A stretch of DNA of 64,000 nucleotides from Lomentospora prolificans (lineage: Eukaryota > Ascomycota > Sordariomycetes > Microascales > Microascaceae). The notes beneath the pieces are model-generated. The model was given only the letters and a program-made list of their open reading frames with translations, had not been told where the DNA came from and did not search any database. Positions within the stretch are counted from its first letter, which is position 1; each line of letters begins with the position of its first letter. This document shows, in pieces, positions 33,755 to 46,285 of the stretch. The stretch lies in NCBI GenBank assembly GCA_029532625.1, contig JARFXM010000009.1, forward strand, positions 124,001 to 188,000. Direction: 5' to 3'. The position numbers and the translations under genes are program-made.

Positions 33755-35427
33755 ATGGTTCTCGACACCCAGGCCGACCAGTCCACTCCCCTCCTTGGGG
33801 ATAACAGGCAGCCGCATAATGGCGCCGACGCGAGCCATCGGCGCACACACCCGCGACGACGGGTCACATACCTCATTCCCGCAGTGATCTTCATCTTAAC
33901 GGCTGGCCTAGGACTTCCGGTGCTCCCGATCCTACGCATCATGGAGGACACTATTTGCCGCCAAAACCTTGGCGTTCCGGAGGGCGACACGGTTGACGAA
34001 GAGGATTGTAAAGGGAGCGACACCCAGTCGACCTTATCCATGGTGGTAGCCATTCTATTTATGCTGGAGGCAGTTCCAGGTGAGGCATACGCATACCACT
34101 GTATACCTTGAGATTGAGCGGGAAACCAGGATGTTCTAACCCTGCACAGGCGTTCTTCTCTCGATACCCTATGGTATCTTGGGAGATAAAATAGGGCGTC
34201 GCCCCGTCTTCGGATTGTCCGTTCTAGGGCTATTTCTTGGTTTAGCCTGGTCGATGTTCCTCCTCGCAAACGCTCAAACATTCCCAGACGTCCGCCTTAT
34301 CTGGACATCTACCGCGTTCCATGCCATTGGCGGCGGCCTCAACGTCATGATAGCCATGATCTACTCCATGGTTGCCGATGTGGAACCTTCGGAAAATCTG
34401 TAAGTTCCTCGATACTGTGGCGGAAATTGTTATAAGCACTGGATTCTAACCTTGTTCTCCGATCGCTAATAGCGCCAACGGCCTCTTTATCGCCATCGTC
34501 TCGAGTCTATCGGCTGAGCTTGTAGCAGTCGCCGTTGCGTCGAGGCTTATGCGCATATCGCCCTGGATTCCCTATGCACTCGGCCTAGTTCTCATTATCA
34601 TCGGCGGAATTTTGATCGCTTTCCTCCCTGAAACCCTCCGGCCAAGTGCAAGATTGGAAGCAGAGAACGAGGAGGGACCAAAGTCAGAGGAGACGTCAAT
34701 TATAGCCATTTTGAAATCGCGAACGGCCAAGGCAGTGCGCGAGCTTGCAGATAGCGCGGCTATCCTGAGTTCATACTCCATCGTAGCCCTTCTACTCACA
34801 CACCTGTTGACGGGCTTTTCTGTGAGGGCCTTGGCCTTTGCTACTCAGTACTTGAGCAAGAGCTTGGACTGGTCACTTTCCGACGCTGGTTCCCTGATGT
34901 CGCTCCAGGTCTTCATGAACATCGCTCTTTACGTCGTCATCCTGCCAAGTGCATCGAAATTACTGACATCCCCCGCGATGCCTTTTAAGCTCGACCCCGT
35001 CTTGAAAGACTTTTGGCTCACACGGCTGTCCTTGATTTCCATCTTCATCGGCTCTCTCTTGATCGCCGTACCGACTGCTGCCAGCATTATTATAGGCCTC
35101 GTCGTCTTCACTCTGGGACTGGGCTTCTCAGCACTCTGCCGTGTCGTCCTTACATCCATGGTCGAACCTCAGCAGACTGGCCGGCTCTACACTTTGATCG
35201 GCGTTCTCGACTCTGTGAGCAAGCTTGCTGCTGGACCCGTACTAGCCTGGCTCTTCAAAACCGGTATGAATATGGGAGACTCCTGGGTTGGCTTGCCATA
35301 TCTTGGTGTCGCCCTTCTAGGCGCGGTGGCTACGATCCTCGCCTTCTCCGTCAAAAGCAGCGCGCTATCCACACATCGGCATGACGACGCTGTTCAGACG
35401 CAAAACTCTGACGCGGATGCAGCGTAG
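33755..35427 (+). CDS. MFS transporter
   Basis: Exons 33755-34079, 34150-34399 and 34473-35427 give 509 residues. The frame is open upstream to 33656, but the ATG at 33755 gives a normal cytosolic N-terminus (about 45 residues with RRR before helix 1). About twelve hydrophobic segments are visible, with the MFS loop motif between helices 2 and 3 as GDKIGRRPVFG. A long extracellular loop with two Cys lies between helices 1 and 2, and a charged cytosolic loop (EAENEEGPKSEE) in the middle. It is a plasma-membrane or vacuolar exporter or importer; substrate cannot be told. It is flanked by an LPMO and a hydrolase, but nothing ties it to sugar uptake. Confidence 0.87.
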
Positions 35428-36029
35428 AAGCAACAACTGTGGATGGACCATCTTGACTATTAGAAGGACAAGGTTGTGGGGAAGGGAATGCGAGTCTCTT
35501 GTTTGCCGACTTTACCCCAATTTATCTATAATTATTAGATTTATGGTAATATTACCATGTTTACATCAGAATATTATAACTGCCAACGTCTGACTTCGAG
35601 CCGTGCTGGTTCAAGAACCATATCCCTTCTTGGATATCTCAGCGGCGGTAAGGAGCTATTGTTAGCGACTGGAAAAGACGCAAACATGTTCGATTAGCTT
35701 GATTTTGATTTAGCGTTAAAGGTGTAAGGCAAAGAGACATCGTGAAGCGACATTGTCATGATCCGCCAATCAGAATCGCCAGCGGGCGGTCTGAATTGTT
35801 GCACACAACACGCTTACGGGTTATGCCCATAATACGGGCCAACATCGCTCCAAATCTGCAACACAGAGTCAATTATTGCCTCGGCACCATCTCTGTATAA
35901 AAGCAATCAAGTTTCTCCGTAGAAGACGAGGATTAGAATCCGAATAGCTCAGCATCATCCAGCCTGAACTCAAGTTCGAAATCACTCACCACATATCTCG
36001 ATTATTTTTTTTTCCCCAATTCAAGAACA
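35428..36029. other. Intergenic, promoter of the alpha/beta hydrolase
   Basis: No gene is recognised. A TATA-like CTGTATAAAAG sits near 35893, about 130 bp before the start codon. Confidence 0.45.
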
Positions 36030-37081
36030 ATGCCCTACTTCGACAGCCCCGTCGACTCTACTCGTCTCTTCTACAGAGACTATGTTCCAACTGGCAGCGG
36101 CTTCAAAGTCCAGCCGGGGAAATCCCCCAACCTCACACTAGTGTTCCTCCACGGATGGCCAATGTCGTCCAAGATGTTTCAGCACTTGCTCCTTCCCCTA
36201 TGCGAAACCTATCAATTCCGATGCATTGCTCCCGATCGACGGGGATTCGGTCTTAGTGATTGGACCAACGGCACGAGCGACAAGCCCGTGAGCTGGTCCA
36301 CGTTTGTCGGAGAGCTTGATCATCTGCTTCAGCAGCTCGGCATTGGAGACTTCGTTTTTGTCGCCGCCAGCATGGGCTGCACCGAGAGTCTTTTAGCGTA
36401 CCAGTCAAGCGAATTCATTGCCCAGCGCTGCAAGGTTAGCAGTTATCCCGATCCAAGGCTGAGCGTATCGGTAATAGCAGATTGTGAACAGCATGCTAAT
36501 GACGGCCAATATTAATAGGGTCTCGTCTGGCTCGGCACCATCATGCCGTTCCCCGTACAATCGCCAGAGCACCCTCTCTCCCCATCTCAGGAACTATGGG
36601 ATGCGATCCTTCAAGGCCTGCGAGACAACCGTCCCGCCTTCGTTTCCGAGTCTATGTCCGGAATCTTTGCTTTGTCAGCCGGAAACGTCGTCCACCCCAA
36701 GACTCTCGAGCACTTTGAGAGTATCGTGGCCGATGCTCACAGCATAGCCATCGAAAAGACCGTGGCCATATTTAACCAGCCCGCCGAGGCGGAGATCACA
36801 AAGCTAGCCAACTCGGGAAAACAAATCCCAATCCTCGCAATTCACGGCGACGCAGACCAGGGCATGCCGGTCGAGGCTAGTGCGAAAATCGTCAAAGAGA
36901 TGGTCCCTTGGATTCAGCTCAAGGTTTATGAAAAGGCCGGCCATGGTAAGTTCTGACTAGTCTGCTAATTACCTCTTGTGTTTCAAAGGCTTACATGAAT
37001 GATTTACTAGGGATGTACTTGACCCACAGCCAGCAGTTGATGGAGGACCTTTTGGCGTTTTTCAACGCTGTTGACTCTTAA
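36030..37081 (+). CDS. Alpha/beta hydrolase
   Basis: Exons 36030-36434, 36519-36945 and 37011-37081 give 300 residues. The oxyanion HGWP is at 41-44 and the DRRGFGLSD strand/helix turn follows. The nucleophile elbow is A-A-S114-M-G, with Ala in place of the usual first Gly. The acid is in HGDADQG and the catalytic His in KAGHG, which is completed across the last intron. No signal peptide is present, so it is probably cytosolic. It resembles non-haem haloperoxidase/esterase-type hydrolases. The substrate is unknown. Confidence 0.85.
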
Positions 37082-37633
37082 TTCTTGGTGGACTTTCTAA
37101 TGATGGCCCTAAGTTCGCGGGGATCGTCAAGGATAGCAAGAAGCGCTGTATAGATAGGGCCGGTATCAAGGGGTAATTACATGATAATATGAAGCGATGA
37201 TTAATCCTTTTCTTTTACTTTGGATACACAAAACAATAATCTTCTCCCGCCGCTCTCCAGGTATTAGTGACCAAGCCTTTTACAGCCAACCTTTACTTGG
37301 GAAATAATTAGAATATAATAAACGGTGAGGGAAAGGTTGAAGAAAAAAACGCTTCAGCGCCTTGTCTAATAATGCCCAGACCAAAGCGCTAGCTGTCAAA
37401 ACTTGTAGAAATTGTCGATATTAGAAGCCTTCTCTATGTCCCTGGAAAAGTCGTCGTTATACTGAAAACGAAAAAGAGATATAAGCCGGTAGAGGTTACT
37501 GAATTTTAGGAAGTATTTGGTATTCTAAAATCGATTTGCAGGTTTAGAATATGAACGTTGGCCTATCTTTTGAGCTAGTATCTCCCTCTCCTGCTACACC
37601 CTAATAGTTATTCTGGCTTCTGAAAGTATTCCT
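37082..37633. other. Intergenic, convergent 3' regions
   Basis: AT-rich 3' flanks of the alpha/beta hydrolase and the xylanase. No gene is recognised. Confidence 0.5.
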
Positions 37634-38835
37634 CTACGAGAGTAAGTTAGCGATCGCTGTGTACGCTGACTTTGGGTTATAATTAGAGTCGAAAAGTAAT
37701 GGATTTGCCCCCGTTCGCCAAGAGTCCTAATATCAGAAAGTTAGAAACCGGCCCTGGCAGCCCAAGTAATAATACCAAGGAAAAGCTTACTCGATCGCTA
37801 ACACCCCAAACCGTGATTCCCCAACATTTGGGAGTATTCCAGCATCCCTGGACCACAGCTCTGTAGTCGGCATCAGGAGCGCCCGCAATATCAAGCTCGG
37901 TCACGGCGATTTCCGTTACAGCCGCGGTAGCGAGTTGGCTTAGCGCACCCTGGACATTCGCTCCCATCCCTTGGCTCAGATGAGTCTGGGTGCCTATTCT
38001 CGTTGTTAAATATTATGTCAATAGCTTTGGAGTATTACCCTCCCTGATACGTACCAATACCGTCGATTGGGACACCCTCGCTTATCCACTTGTCCACCCA
38101 GTACCTCATCAGGTTGACCTTGGAGACCCCGGCACGATCCAAGTTGTAGTCATTGATGTAGAGACGGCAGTAAGGATCGACTTCACGTGCGGTTCGGAAA
38201 GCGATTCTAACAAAATCCTCGCCAAGGACGTTCGAGAAAACAGAAGATCGCAGGGTGCCGTCCTCATTGAAAATCTCGTTCACAACGTCCTATGAAAGTT
38301 AGAACTCGACGTTTAGTTCGTTATGAAGAAAAATGATAACTCCTACCCAGGCGCGGATCTTTCCCTTGTAACGACCCATGACTGTTCGAATATGGGTCTG
38401 AATCACATTGGTGAGAGTCGCACGGTCGTTGATGTTCTTAACCCACTGGGGGAGCTGCGAGTGCCAAATAAGGGTATGGCCTCTGATGCTCTGCCCGTTC
38501 TGCTGCGCCCAGTTGACGAGGTAGTCCGCACCAGCAAAATTCCACTGGCCTTGATTGGGCTGGAGAGCATCCCACTTCATAGAGTTCTCCGGGGTGACTT
38601 GACCGAAGTTAGCCTTGATGATTGCGGCGTTTTTGCCAGTCTGTAGGAGGCGTTGATCCGTAGCCACACCAAAATAGACTTTGCCCTTGTTGCGCCATAA
38701 CTGGTCCAACGAGACACTAGCCTGTCGTTCCGTGATGTTGGCTCGCCGTGCCATCAGCTCATTGAACTCGGCCTCGTCCATGCTAGGACGGGGTATGGCA
38801 AGAGCCAGCGGCAGGAAGAATAAAGAGAATTTCAT
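37634..38835 (-). CDS. Endo-1,4-beta-xylanase, GH10
   Basis: Four exons: 38835-38347, 38289-38055, 37993-37791 and 37726-37634, giving 339 residues. The last exon (30 residues) completes the barrel with [22 protein letters not shown], the expected GH10 ending. The signal peptide is at 1 to about 15 ([13 protein letters not shown]). Conserved parts: [27 protein letters not shown] with acid/base Glu168, the YINDYNLD segment, and TELD with nucleophile Glu274. No cellulose-binding module is attached. It hydrolyses internal xylan bonds outside the cell, and should work with the CE1 esterase 9 kb away. Confidence 0.96.
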
Positions 38836-41291
38836 ATTGGTGAGTTCTGCTCCCCTTGAATGATAATAAGACTAATCTATAAAATTAAGAACAAGTCGGC
38901 TTCGGATTGCAAAACTTTGAATTTTCTTGTAAGGATGCCGCGAGTATTTATCGACTTCGTCAGATCAGTAACCCTCTGCTTGAAGCCACCAATATTGGTG
39001 ATCGCCAGCAAAACATTACTTCCTCGGGACCCTCTCGGGACCTTTTGGATGTTCCCGGCTCCAAGAAAGTCGCTCTTGATTCCGATCGGAGGAAGAAAGG
39101 TCGTTGCATTTCACCTCGGCTGTGATGTGAGAATAATAATTTTCGGAAGAATTACTGATTCAGAAGGTCGTAGTGTACTTGATAATTAGTCGCTGGCTTG
39201 GCCAGCCAGCCGCAATGCCACAAAATCGCTGCTTGCCCGGGTCACATCCCCGCAAACCCGGTATTAATAGATGGACTCCACAAGTCATAGTGCCAACCAT
39301 TATTATTTCCGTATGCCACATCACGGAAGATCTCTGTTTGATACCACCCACCTGACATAATGTTTTGTTGGGGACTCTCATTCGCACGCATAACAATTGT
39401 CGGGCGCTCAGCTTCATTAATTTGGGAATCCGAATTCTCCCTCAATCATGATAAGATGACAATGCGTCAAGCTATACTTGCGGGCGTTCTATAAGATCAC
39501 GCGAGGTATTGGAGGTTGAAACGTGGAGAGCATCAATAGTGAGTGCATTTTGACTCGACTATCCGGAGGATAGCTTTAAGCCTGATCTCACTTGAATCCT
39601 AGCCTCCATTATGAAAGTGAGCTGGATTGCTCGCGTCAGCATGGACATATTATAGGCAAACGGGACCTCATCGTTCGCTTCGTAACAACTAATACACGGG
39701 TAAAGGAGCCAGTGAGTGTCGAAAAGACAAATTTTATCCACGATTACTGAACTCTCGAGCTAATAACATCTTGCCGTTCAAACGCAACCCAATAGGCTCT
39801 TGCGTATTACTGAACTAAGCCGTGGAAATTTCAAAAGTCGTTCCATGGACCTCAACCTGTGTCCGTATCTCCGATCCTGGGCATCTTTGATTCTTGTAGT
39901 GAGTGAAGAAGGGCAGCAGAATAGAGATCGCCATTTTGGGTAGAAAGATGAGCGGTGACCTGAGCTTGTGTCTCTGAGTCCATGCGTTATATCGCTATCT
40001 TGACGAGATTGTTCGCTGGCTACATCAAGCATGTGGTCACTGAGATTTTCGGGAGACTCACTTATCAACCACTGCCCTAAGGCACTGAGCAACGTGCCTA
40101 TAGATTGCACCTCCGCTGTCTGATATTCTTCGGCGCGCTGAGGATCGCGGATCTGCTAGACCAAACGACTGCAAGGGGCTCCATTCAAGGCCAGCATTAT
40201 TTCTCATACGGCCACATCATTAACTTTGGGTTACTTGCTAAGGTGGTATATATCACGGGCGGACACCTGTGGAGCGTATTTTCGATAAAGTCGTAGCCCT
40301 TCCATCATTATATGAGCATTTTGTTTCTAAGAGCGCGCACTCCACACTTTTCGCTTGTCCAATACGATTCGGCCGAGTTTGGGCCCGCACGGGGCGCTCG
40401 TGGGACCTAGGGTATCCCATCATAATTCCACGGGAACAAGCATGGTGCAAGTTAATATTTATAGACGACTAGGCAAAGGTGGTAATGTACGCATCTACCA
40501 TGCTTTGCGTGTCATTGTATTGGACCATGACTCGCTCACGCTAGATTGGAGAATGCTTCGAAATTGATAAAATGACGTTGAATCCGCACTGAACTGTTAG
40601 CACACATGCAAGATACCTTCATATTTGGTTAGTTCTATAGTCCGGAGAGTAGAATCTTTAGCAGTTGGAATTTACTGCTGAGTTCATGTAAATTCAGTCA
40701 TAATGACTACGCGTTTCTTTTCGAGCCTAACCTATAGGAATACGAGGTCTAAGCACAAAACCATAGGGAGCTCGATGATAATTACCGCCAAAGTGACAAG
40801 ATCAAGCGAGTCACTAGAGATGGCTACACGTAGGTCTCGTACACGCCGCCTGAAACAATGTCTCAGCCTGCCTGTGGCATCCGCAACAATAATACGAGTC
40901 TTACGAGGTCATAAGGAGATTTTGGGATTTTGAAATCGAGGTGATTATAAAGCCAAGGAGTTGAGGCATTGTTGGTGATCCAGAAACGTGCTTTGGTGGC
41001 AGGTGCAAGTCAAAACTTATGATTCCGGTTCCTAAGGAATAGTCAGGTAAACACTCGAGTATCGCAGCCCACAAGAATGTAAATATGTTGGGAAAGTGCT
41101 ATCGTGATGCCGGGGATTGGGAATCCAAGAGGGCTACTAGAGGGCCTGGAATATATTCAGATCGGAAGCATTCGTCACAGTATCACAAGGACTTACTCTA
41201 TCTCTATGCTAGAAGCCATGCTAGAAGAATAGACATCATTCATGCATTGTTCGCTTGAAATGCTGTGAAGTACAAGTTCAATCGGGATTTG
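38836..41291. other. 2.5-kb gene-poor, AT-rich stretch
   Basis: Upstream of the xylanase start, only short open frames without domains are seen. No XlnR-type GGCTAA site was noticed in the first 300 bp. The sequence has the look of decayed DNA and leads into the AnmK pseudogene. Confidence 0.45.
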
Positions 41292-42526
41292 TTATATCAA
41301 CGTAGGATCAAATGCCCTGCCGCCAACGTAGTTGACCATCTTGCTAACCCACTCCAGATGAGTCCTTCCCTCCCCAAACAACATACCCTTTGTCAGAACC
41401 GCGCGGTAATTGCCGCAGGGATTGATCTTTTCAAGCACCCACGACCTCCTGGTCTCCACCCTATCCGGGACGGGAATGCTACGTCTCACAATGGCCTCCA
41501 ATCCCTGCCAGGCAGACGGGACGGCCTCCTTAGCACCGCCAGGGATTCCAGCCTCATCAAGCATTCGGATCCTGACGCCGTCGAGACTTTCGGGCATGTA
41601 CTCAGTGATGGTGGGATTGAACGCGCCACCACCGCACGTGAACACCTCCTCAACCTTTTGGTCCTTAGGCCCATACCGCCGCCAGTGGTCCACCATGACC
41701 TAGGCCGTGATGCGGGTGATGGTGGTGACAACGGCGTCGGCGGACATGCCTACAGCTTCGTCATCGGCGATGAGCTTATCCGCGAAGGTATCGCGGAAGA
41801 CCTCAAGGCCCGGTGGTCTTAGGAGGATTCCACAAGAAGTAGGGAACGCCGGCGATGAACTTGTCAACAAGCTCCTGGTTGACCTTGCCGCGCTTGCCCA
41901 TGACGCCATCCTTGTCGTACTCCTGTTCACCGTCTGTGTAGTGGCGCACGACGGCATCCATCAGACAGTTGCCCAGGCCCGTATCGAAATCGTAAGCGTA
42001 TTCCGGTCCCTCGGGAGGAATGAAGCATACGTTGGCGATTCGACCAATGTTTTGGCTGGCGCGGAGTTTCTTGGTGGTGGTGGAGGAGGAGAGCGCCAAA
42101 GAAAGCGATCAGAGGGGCACCCTGGAGACCCGCAGATTGATCCGATACCCTGAAATCGGTAACGGTTGTGACACCGGTACGAGCAGCAATGATGATACCC
42201 TCAACCATGGTCAAGGCTGACCGAGGAATTCCGGCGGCGGGCATGCTCTCCAATCAAATAGTCTGGCCGTGGGAGCCAATTACATCAGTGGTCTTGATGT
42301 CGACGCTGTGCTCCTCACAGAACTTGATGGCAGCGTTGGTAAAGATTCCACCGAGCAAGATGCTGACTTCAGGCAGCTCGGAAGCCGACGTCTTATCATG
42401 GTAAATGATGGCTAGGACCCTCTTCTTGAGATTCAGGTCCATGGGGACTTCTCCATGCTTGAGTAGGGAAAAGTGCATGGGAGCCTCAGGCGTCTCCTGG
42501 CGGAAGTGGCAGGGGACTATGTCCAC
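41292..42526 (-). pseudogene. Decayed anhydro-N-acetylmuramic acid kinase (AnmK) gene
   Basis: On the minus strand, consecutive blocks match AnmK from near the N-terminus to the C-terminus: HYGEVPM-type start (LLKHGEVPMDLNLKKRVL), [54 protein letters not shown] segment, TCGGGAFNP, and VETRRSWVLEKINPCGNYRA. The gene is broken. A TGA at about 42256-42254 falls where the Trp of GQTIW is expected, and a TAG at 41702-41700 falls where a Gln or similar is expected. Frameshifts lie near 42060 (in a CAC/CTC run) and near 41820. The extreme N-terminus with the ATP-binding GTSxDG motif is missing. AnmK phosphorylates the anhydro sugar from peptidoglycan recycling; fungal copies are usually held to come from bacteria. 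Confidence 0.88.
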
Positions 42527-43483
42527 ACGATTCTACACGTCTTGTGGGTGGGAAACTTTTGCTTGCGAAGGGGAAAATATAGTCCTTGTGTTACGGGCTT
42601 AATATCCTGTGTTCCCGCCAATTTCATCGGTGGCTACTAATGCATCGGCCTTCAGGCACAATATGAAAGAATAAAAATTGAGAACAGCCAGCTAGCCAAG
42701 GTATCCTATTTCCTGACAATCCCTGCAGAAGAGCGGCAAGCGTGATGCAAGGACAACCACCTCGACGATCCAGACGCGGGTGAAACGATCAAGCGCACTG
42801 TGGCATTCATACTGATCTATTACAGCTTGTGGGATCATGTTTCCATTGGGTCCTCCGCCTTCCTCTTACTCTGCGGAACATCCATCTCTCGCCTGCGAGC
42901 AAGGCCATAGCTATCAGATATGCCCTATAGAACGCCGTATCACACCTGTTTAACCCCGACAAAGCCAACCTCGGTGCAGAGATCGCGTTCATTCATTTCC
43001 GGAGGGCCTTGCTTCTTCTACCTCATTTACCTGTGGTGCTTCCAGCCGGAGACGGGTGACGATCCTACCAGGAACGTAGGGCCAAGCATCCCAGCTAGGA
43101 GATTTTGGTCGTACCAAAATGAAGCCCACGTGCAGAACTAGACGGCGGCGGTCAAGGTTGCTGAGGAATAGGCTCTACATGAGGGTAATAGCGCCAGGAA
43201 ATATTGACGCAGTGCCGGTCGATGCTTGATTGAGTTTTGGTTGAGAGCGCCTCTTTTGATGGTTTTGATTGAGCCATGTCATTTATGCGCCCTTTCAATT
43301 CCCAATGGTTTCGTACATGTTGCCCGTGAATACCCGAAACGGGTGCCGGGAATTGACGGTCTTGCATCCCTAGACATTTGAATTCCAAAGATTCAGCTGT
43401 CAAAAACCTAGACCCAGCAAAAGTCAACCTGGGATTCAACAGGAACAAATTCGACGCGGAAAACGAAATAGTGTGGCAGTAGT
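42527..43483. other. Intergenic between AnmK remnant and SDR gene
   Basis: No gene is recognised. The first AnmK exon with the GTSxDG motif was searched for here on the minus strand and not found. Confidence 0.5.
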
Positions 43484-44281
43484 ATGGCGGCTAGAAACAT
43501 AATCCCAAGCGCATCCTTCCTCGAGCGCGTCTTCGGGCTAACAGGTAAAATCGCCGTCATCACCGGCGGCAGCGCTGGCATCGGGCGCGGAATAGCCGCC
43601 GCCCTAGGCCAAGCCGGCGCCCGCGTGGTTCTCATCGCCAGAAACCCCAAGCCGCTCGACGACACGGTCACGTCCCTCGCGGACCTCGGGGTCCAGGCCT
43701 ACTCGCTGCCGACAGATTTGGCGGATCGCGCCGCCATCGAGAAGACGACGGCGAGGATCCTAGAGGAGTACGGAGTGCCGGACATTCTGGTCAACGCCGC
43801 CGGAATCAATCTCCGGCCGCACATGGATGCGCTTACCGAAGCCGACTGGGATGCCACGATTGCCGTCAACCTCACAGCGCCCTTCCTTCTAGGTCAGTCG
43901 TTTGGGCCACGCATGGCGGAGCGTGGCTCCGGGCGAATCATCAACCTTGCGAGCCAGCAGGCTTTCAGAGCCTACGGCAACAGCGGCGCATACGGAGCTT
44001 CGAAGGCTGGGGTGGTGGGGCTTACGCGATCTCAGGCGGAAGCTTGGTCTAGCCGGGGCGTCCTTTGTAACGTCCTTGCGCCTGGCGTTGTGCACACGCA
44101 GATGACGGAGGCGGTGTTTTCTTCGCCAGAGTTGACCAAGAAGCACGCCGACAGGACAATGATTGGAAGGAATACGACGGTCGAGGACTTTAGCGGCGCA
44201 GCGATATGGCTGGCCGGCAGGGGGAGTGAGGGGATCACGGGTCAGACGATCTTTGTTGACGGAGGCTACTCAGCAACCTAG
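43484..44281 (+). CDS. Short-chain dehydrogenase/reductase (SDR)
   Basis: Intronless, 265 residues. The classical SDR features are present: cofactor motif TGGSAGIG (27-34), NAAG (104-107), Asn129, Ser157, Tyr170 and Lys174 of the catalytic tetrad, and the C-terminal GQTIFVDGGYSAT. The Arg after the second strand (IARNPKPL) suggests NADP(H) preference, which is inference. It resembles gluconate 5-dehydrogenase/3-oxoacyl-ACP-reductase-like SDRs. No targeting signal is seen. The substrate is unknown. It lies in a run of small catabolic-type genes (SDR, isochorismatase-like, amidohydrolase). Confidence 0.92.
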   Translation: MAARNIIPSASFLERVFGLTGKIAVITGGSAGIGRGIAAALGQAGARVVLIARNPKPLDDTVTSLADLGVQAYSLPTDLADRAAIEKTTARILEEYGVPDILVNAAGINLRPHMDALTEADWDATIAVNLTAPFLLGQSFGPRMAERGSGRIINLASQQAFRAYGNSGAYGASKAGVVGLTRSQAEAWSSRGVLCNVLAPGVVHTQMTEAVFSSPELTKKHADRTMIGRNTTVEDFSGAAIWLAGRGSEGITGQTIFVDGGYSAT

Positions 44282-44827
44282 ATCCTGTTTGCTGTTTGGA
44301 GAGTGATGCTTCTGAAATAAGAAACTATGAGTCCCCTCTGCGGATGCTGAGGCCCTTCCTGTAACTTGAATACTGACAGACAAGTGTTGGCAAAGACTGA
44401 TAACCTTAGGTGGATATGGGAATTGAGGAAGCGAGAGCAAAACAATTTATTATATCACAGGCACATATAGTCAACCAGATGGTCGCAACTACAGGTCTTT
44501 TAGACAAAAAATAACTAAATACTAAATAGCCTTTCTTCCTCATGGTTTGGTACTAGATCTCATTAAAGCCTTGATTGACAGGGGTAAAGAGCTCAGCAAG
44601 CTGGGCTAAAAGTCGCAGTGGTATCAGGATGTACTACTATACTCCTTAATTCATCTCTTCTAAAAGTGCTCGAAGTACACCCATTTCAGATGTATGTTGA
44701 TATTCTAAATGGCTGCAAGAAGGTATATACGACGGACCGAACGTTAACATCACTGGATCCTGACTTTACATTACATTCCGCGACATAGCATGATTGAGAA
44801 GGCAGAGAAGCAACAGCTATTTTCAAA
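44282..44827. other. Intergenic, convergent 3' regions
   Basis: Between the stops of the SDR and isochorismatase-like genes. AT-rich, nothing recognised. Confidence 0.5.
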
Positions 44828-45542
44828 CTAATTAATTTCACTACTCTGGACAATAGTGCCAAAGCCATCCGCAATTTCGGCTAGCGCAACCTTGACCAGC
44901 TGATCAGCTTCAACACCAGGGATGTTCCTATCACCAACAGCATCTTCGGCAACTATGACGTCGTAACCGTAGCGGGCGCCATCTCTAGCGGTGGTGGATA
45001 CACAAACATGGGCCTTTTTAGGTGTTCAAGTTAGTTGATGTCGGCACTGGAAGTCGGCGATGGAGAACACCACTAAAGTTGTGGGGGGAAAGAATGCGGG
45101 GGTTGCAGCGGGGTTCTCGTCGGTCCGATTTGTCGACGGGCAGGGCACATACCATATAGCCTACAAGCACCAATTTCTTGCTTCCGATAGAATCCAAATG
45201 CTGCTTCAAGTCCGTATCAGCGAAAGAACTAGGATAGTTCTTGTGAACGACCTTCTCGCCGTCCTTGGGCGTCAATTCCTCGAGCTCCTCAGCCAGCTTC
45301 GTTCCGGGCGTGAACACAGGCGCGCCCGGGGGAGTATCGTGGACAACATGGACAATGTGTCCGTTGGCAGCTCGGTACTTTTCGAGGAGAGCCTTGATGA
45401 CCTTGCGCGAGGACTGGATGTTGGTCACGGCGAGCTTGCCCTCGGCGTACTCGTTCTGCGCATCAATGATGATCAGGGTGCTATCCTTTGTGGATGCAGT
45501 GGAAGGCGGGACGCCGATAATTTGGCGGAACGACTGAGCCAT
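44828..45542 (-). CDS. Isochorismatase-family cysteine hydrolase
   Basis: Exon 1 (45542-45153) and exon 2 (45013-44828) give 191 residues. The catalytic triad of the family is present: Asp27 in IIIDAQNEY, Lys101 in HKNYPSSF, and Cys134 in [12 protein letters not shown], the last created just after the intron. The end of the fold ([16 protein letters not shown]...) is normal. No signal peptide is present. Family members hydrolyse isochorismate, nicotinamide or other small amides. Secreted and intracellular fungal members exist, and the substrate here cannot be told. Confidence 0.9.
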
Positions 45543-46285
45543 TGTTACGGTGCGGCGGCAGCTTTGCTCGAGAGGAGATAGATGCTACACTGTTGGTGGT
45601 GAGAGCTTCCTCGATTTGATCTTGACTTTGAGCTAGCACACAAAAGAAAGTTGCGGACCAACGCAACTATATGTTTTGCAGGCTTCTAGATTATAAATCA
45701 TGTTTGATGAATCATCCGCATTTTTAGCTGATGAATCACTCGTGATTACTTGAAAACTTGGGCTTGGCCTTGAAGCATCACGATCACACCCCGATACTAT
45801 CCCTTGACAGGGGTCTCGGGTTGCATACCCAAATCTGTTGCTATATGCGTTACCGATTGATACCGATCAATTACTTTTATATGGCTGTGAACTAGCGTTT
45901 CAGGAACGATGCAGGCACCAGCTCGCGGCAACACATTCTCAGGAGACTTTATTCCGGAATGGACGTCGTAATAATAGTGGAGCGTGCCCTCTCCGATATC
46001 GGTTATCCTCCACTGGCCATATTGTTGATGGCTTATCACAAAAAACCACACCTGAAATAAAGTTTGAGAAAGAAGAGCATTAATGTCTTGCAATTATAGA
46101 TGTAGATATTTGCATAGAACAGGGGATCAAGGTCAGCGTGAAGTAGCTCACGGGAAAGACCGGCACCGCCTGATATTAATAGACCAAACTTATCGCAGCG
46201 CTCCAACTTAGAAACACTTCATATCATTCAAGATAACTGAAATAGTCGATATACAAATCTTTTCTGAACCTCTACTGTTCTACCA
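45543..46285. other. Intergenic
   Basis: Between the isochorismatase-like start and the amidohydrolase stop. One minus-strand frame of 98 codons (46093-45797) has no recognisable domain and is not called. Confidence 0.45.
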
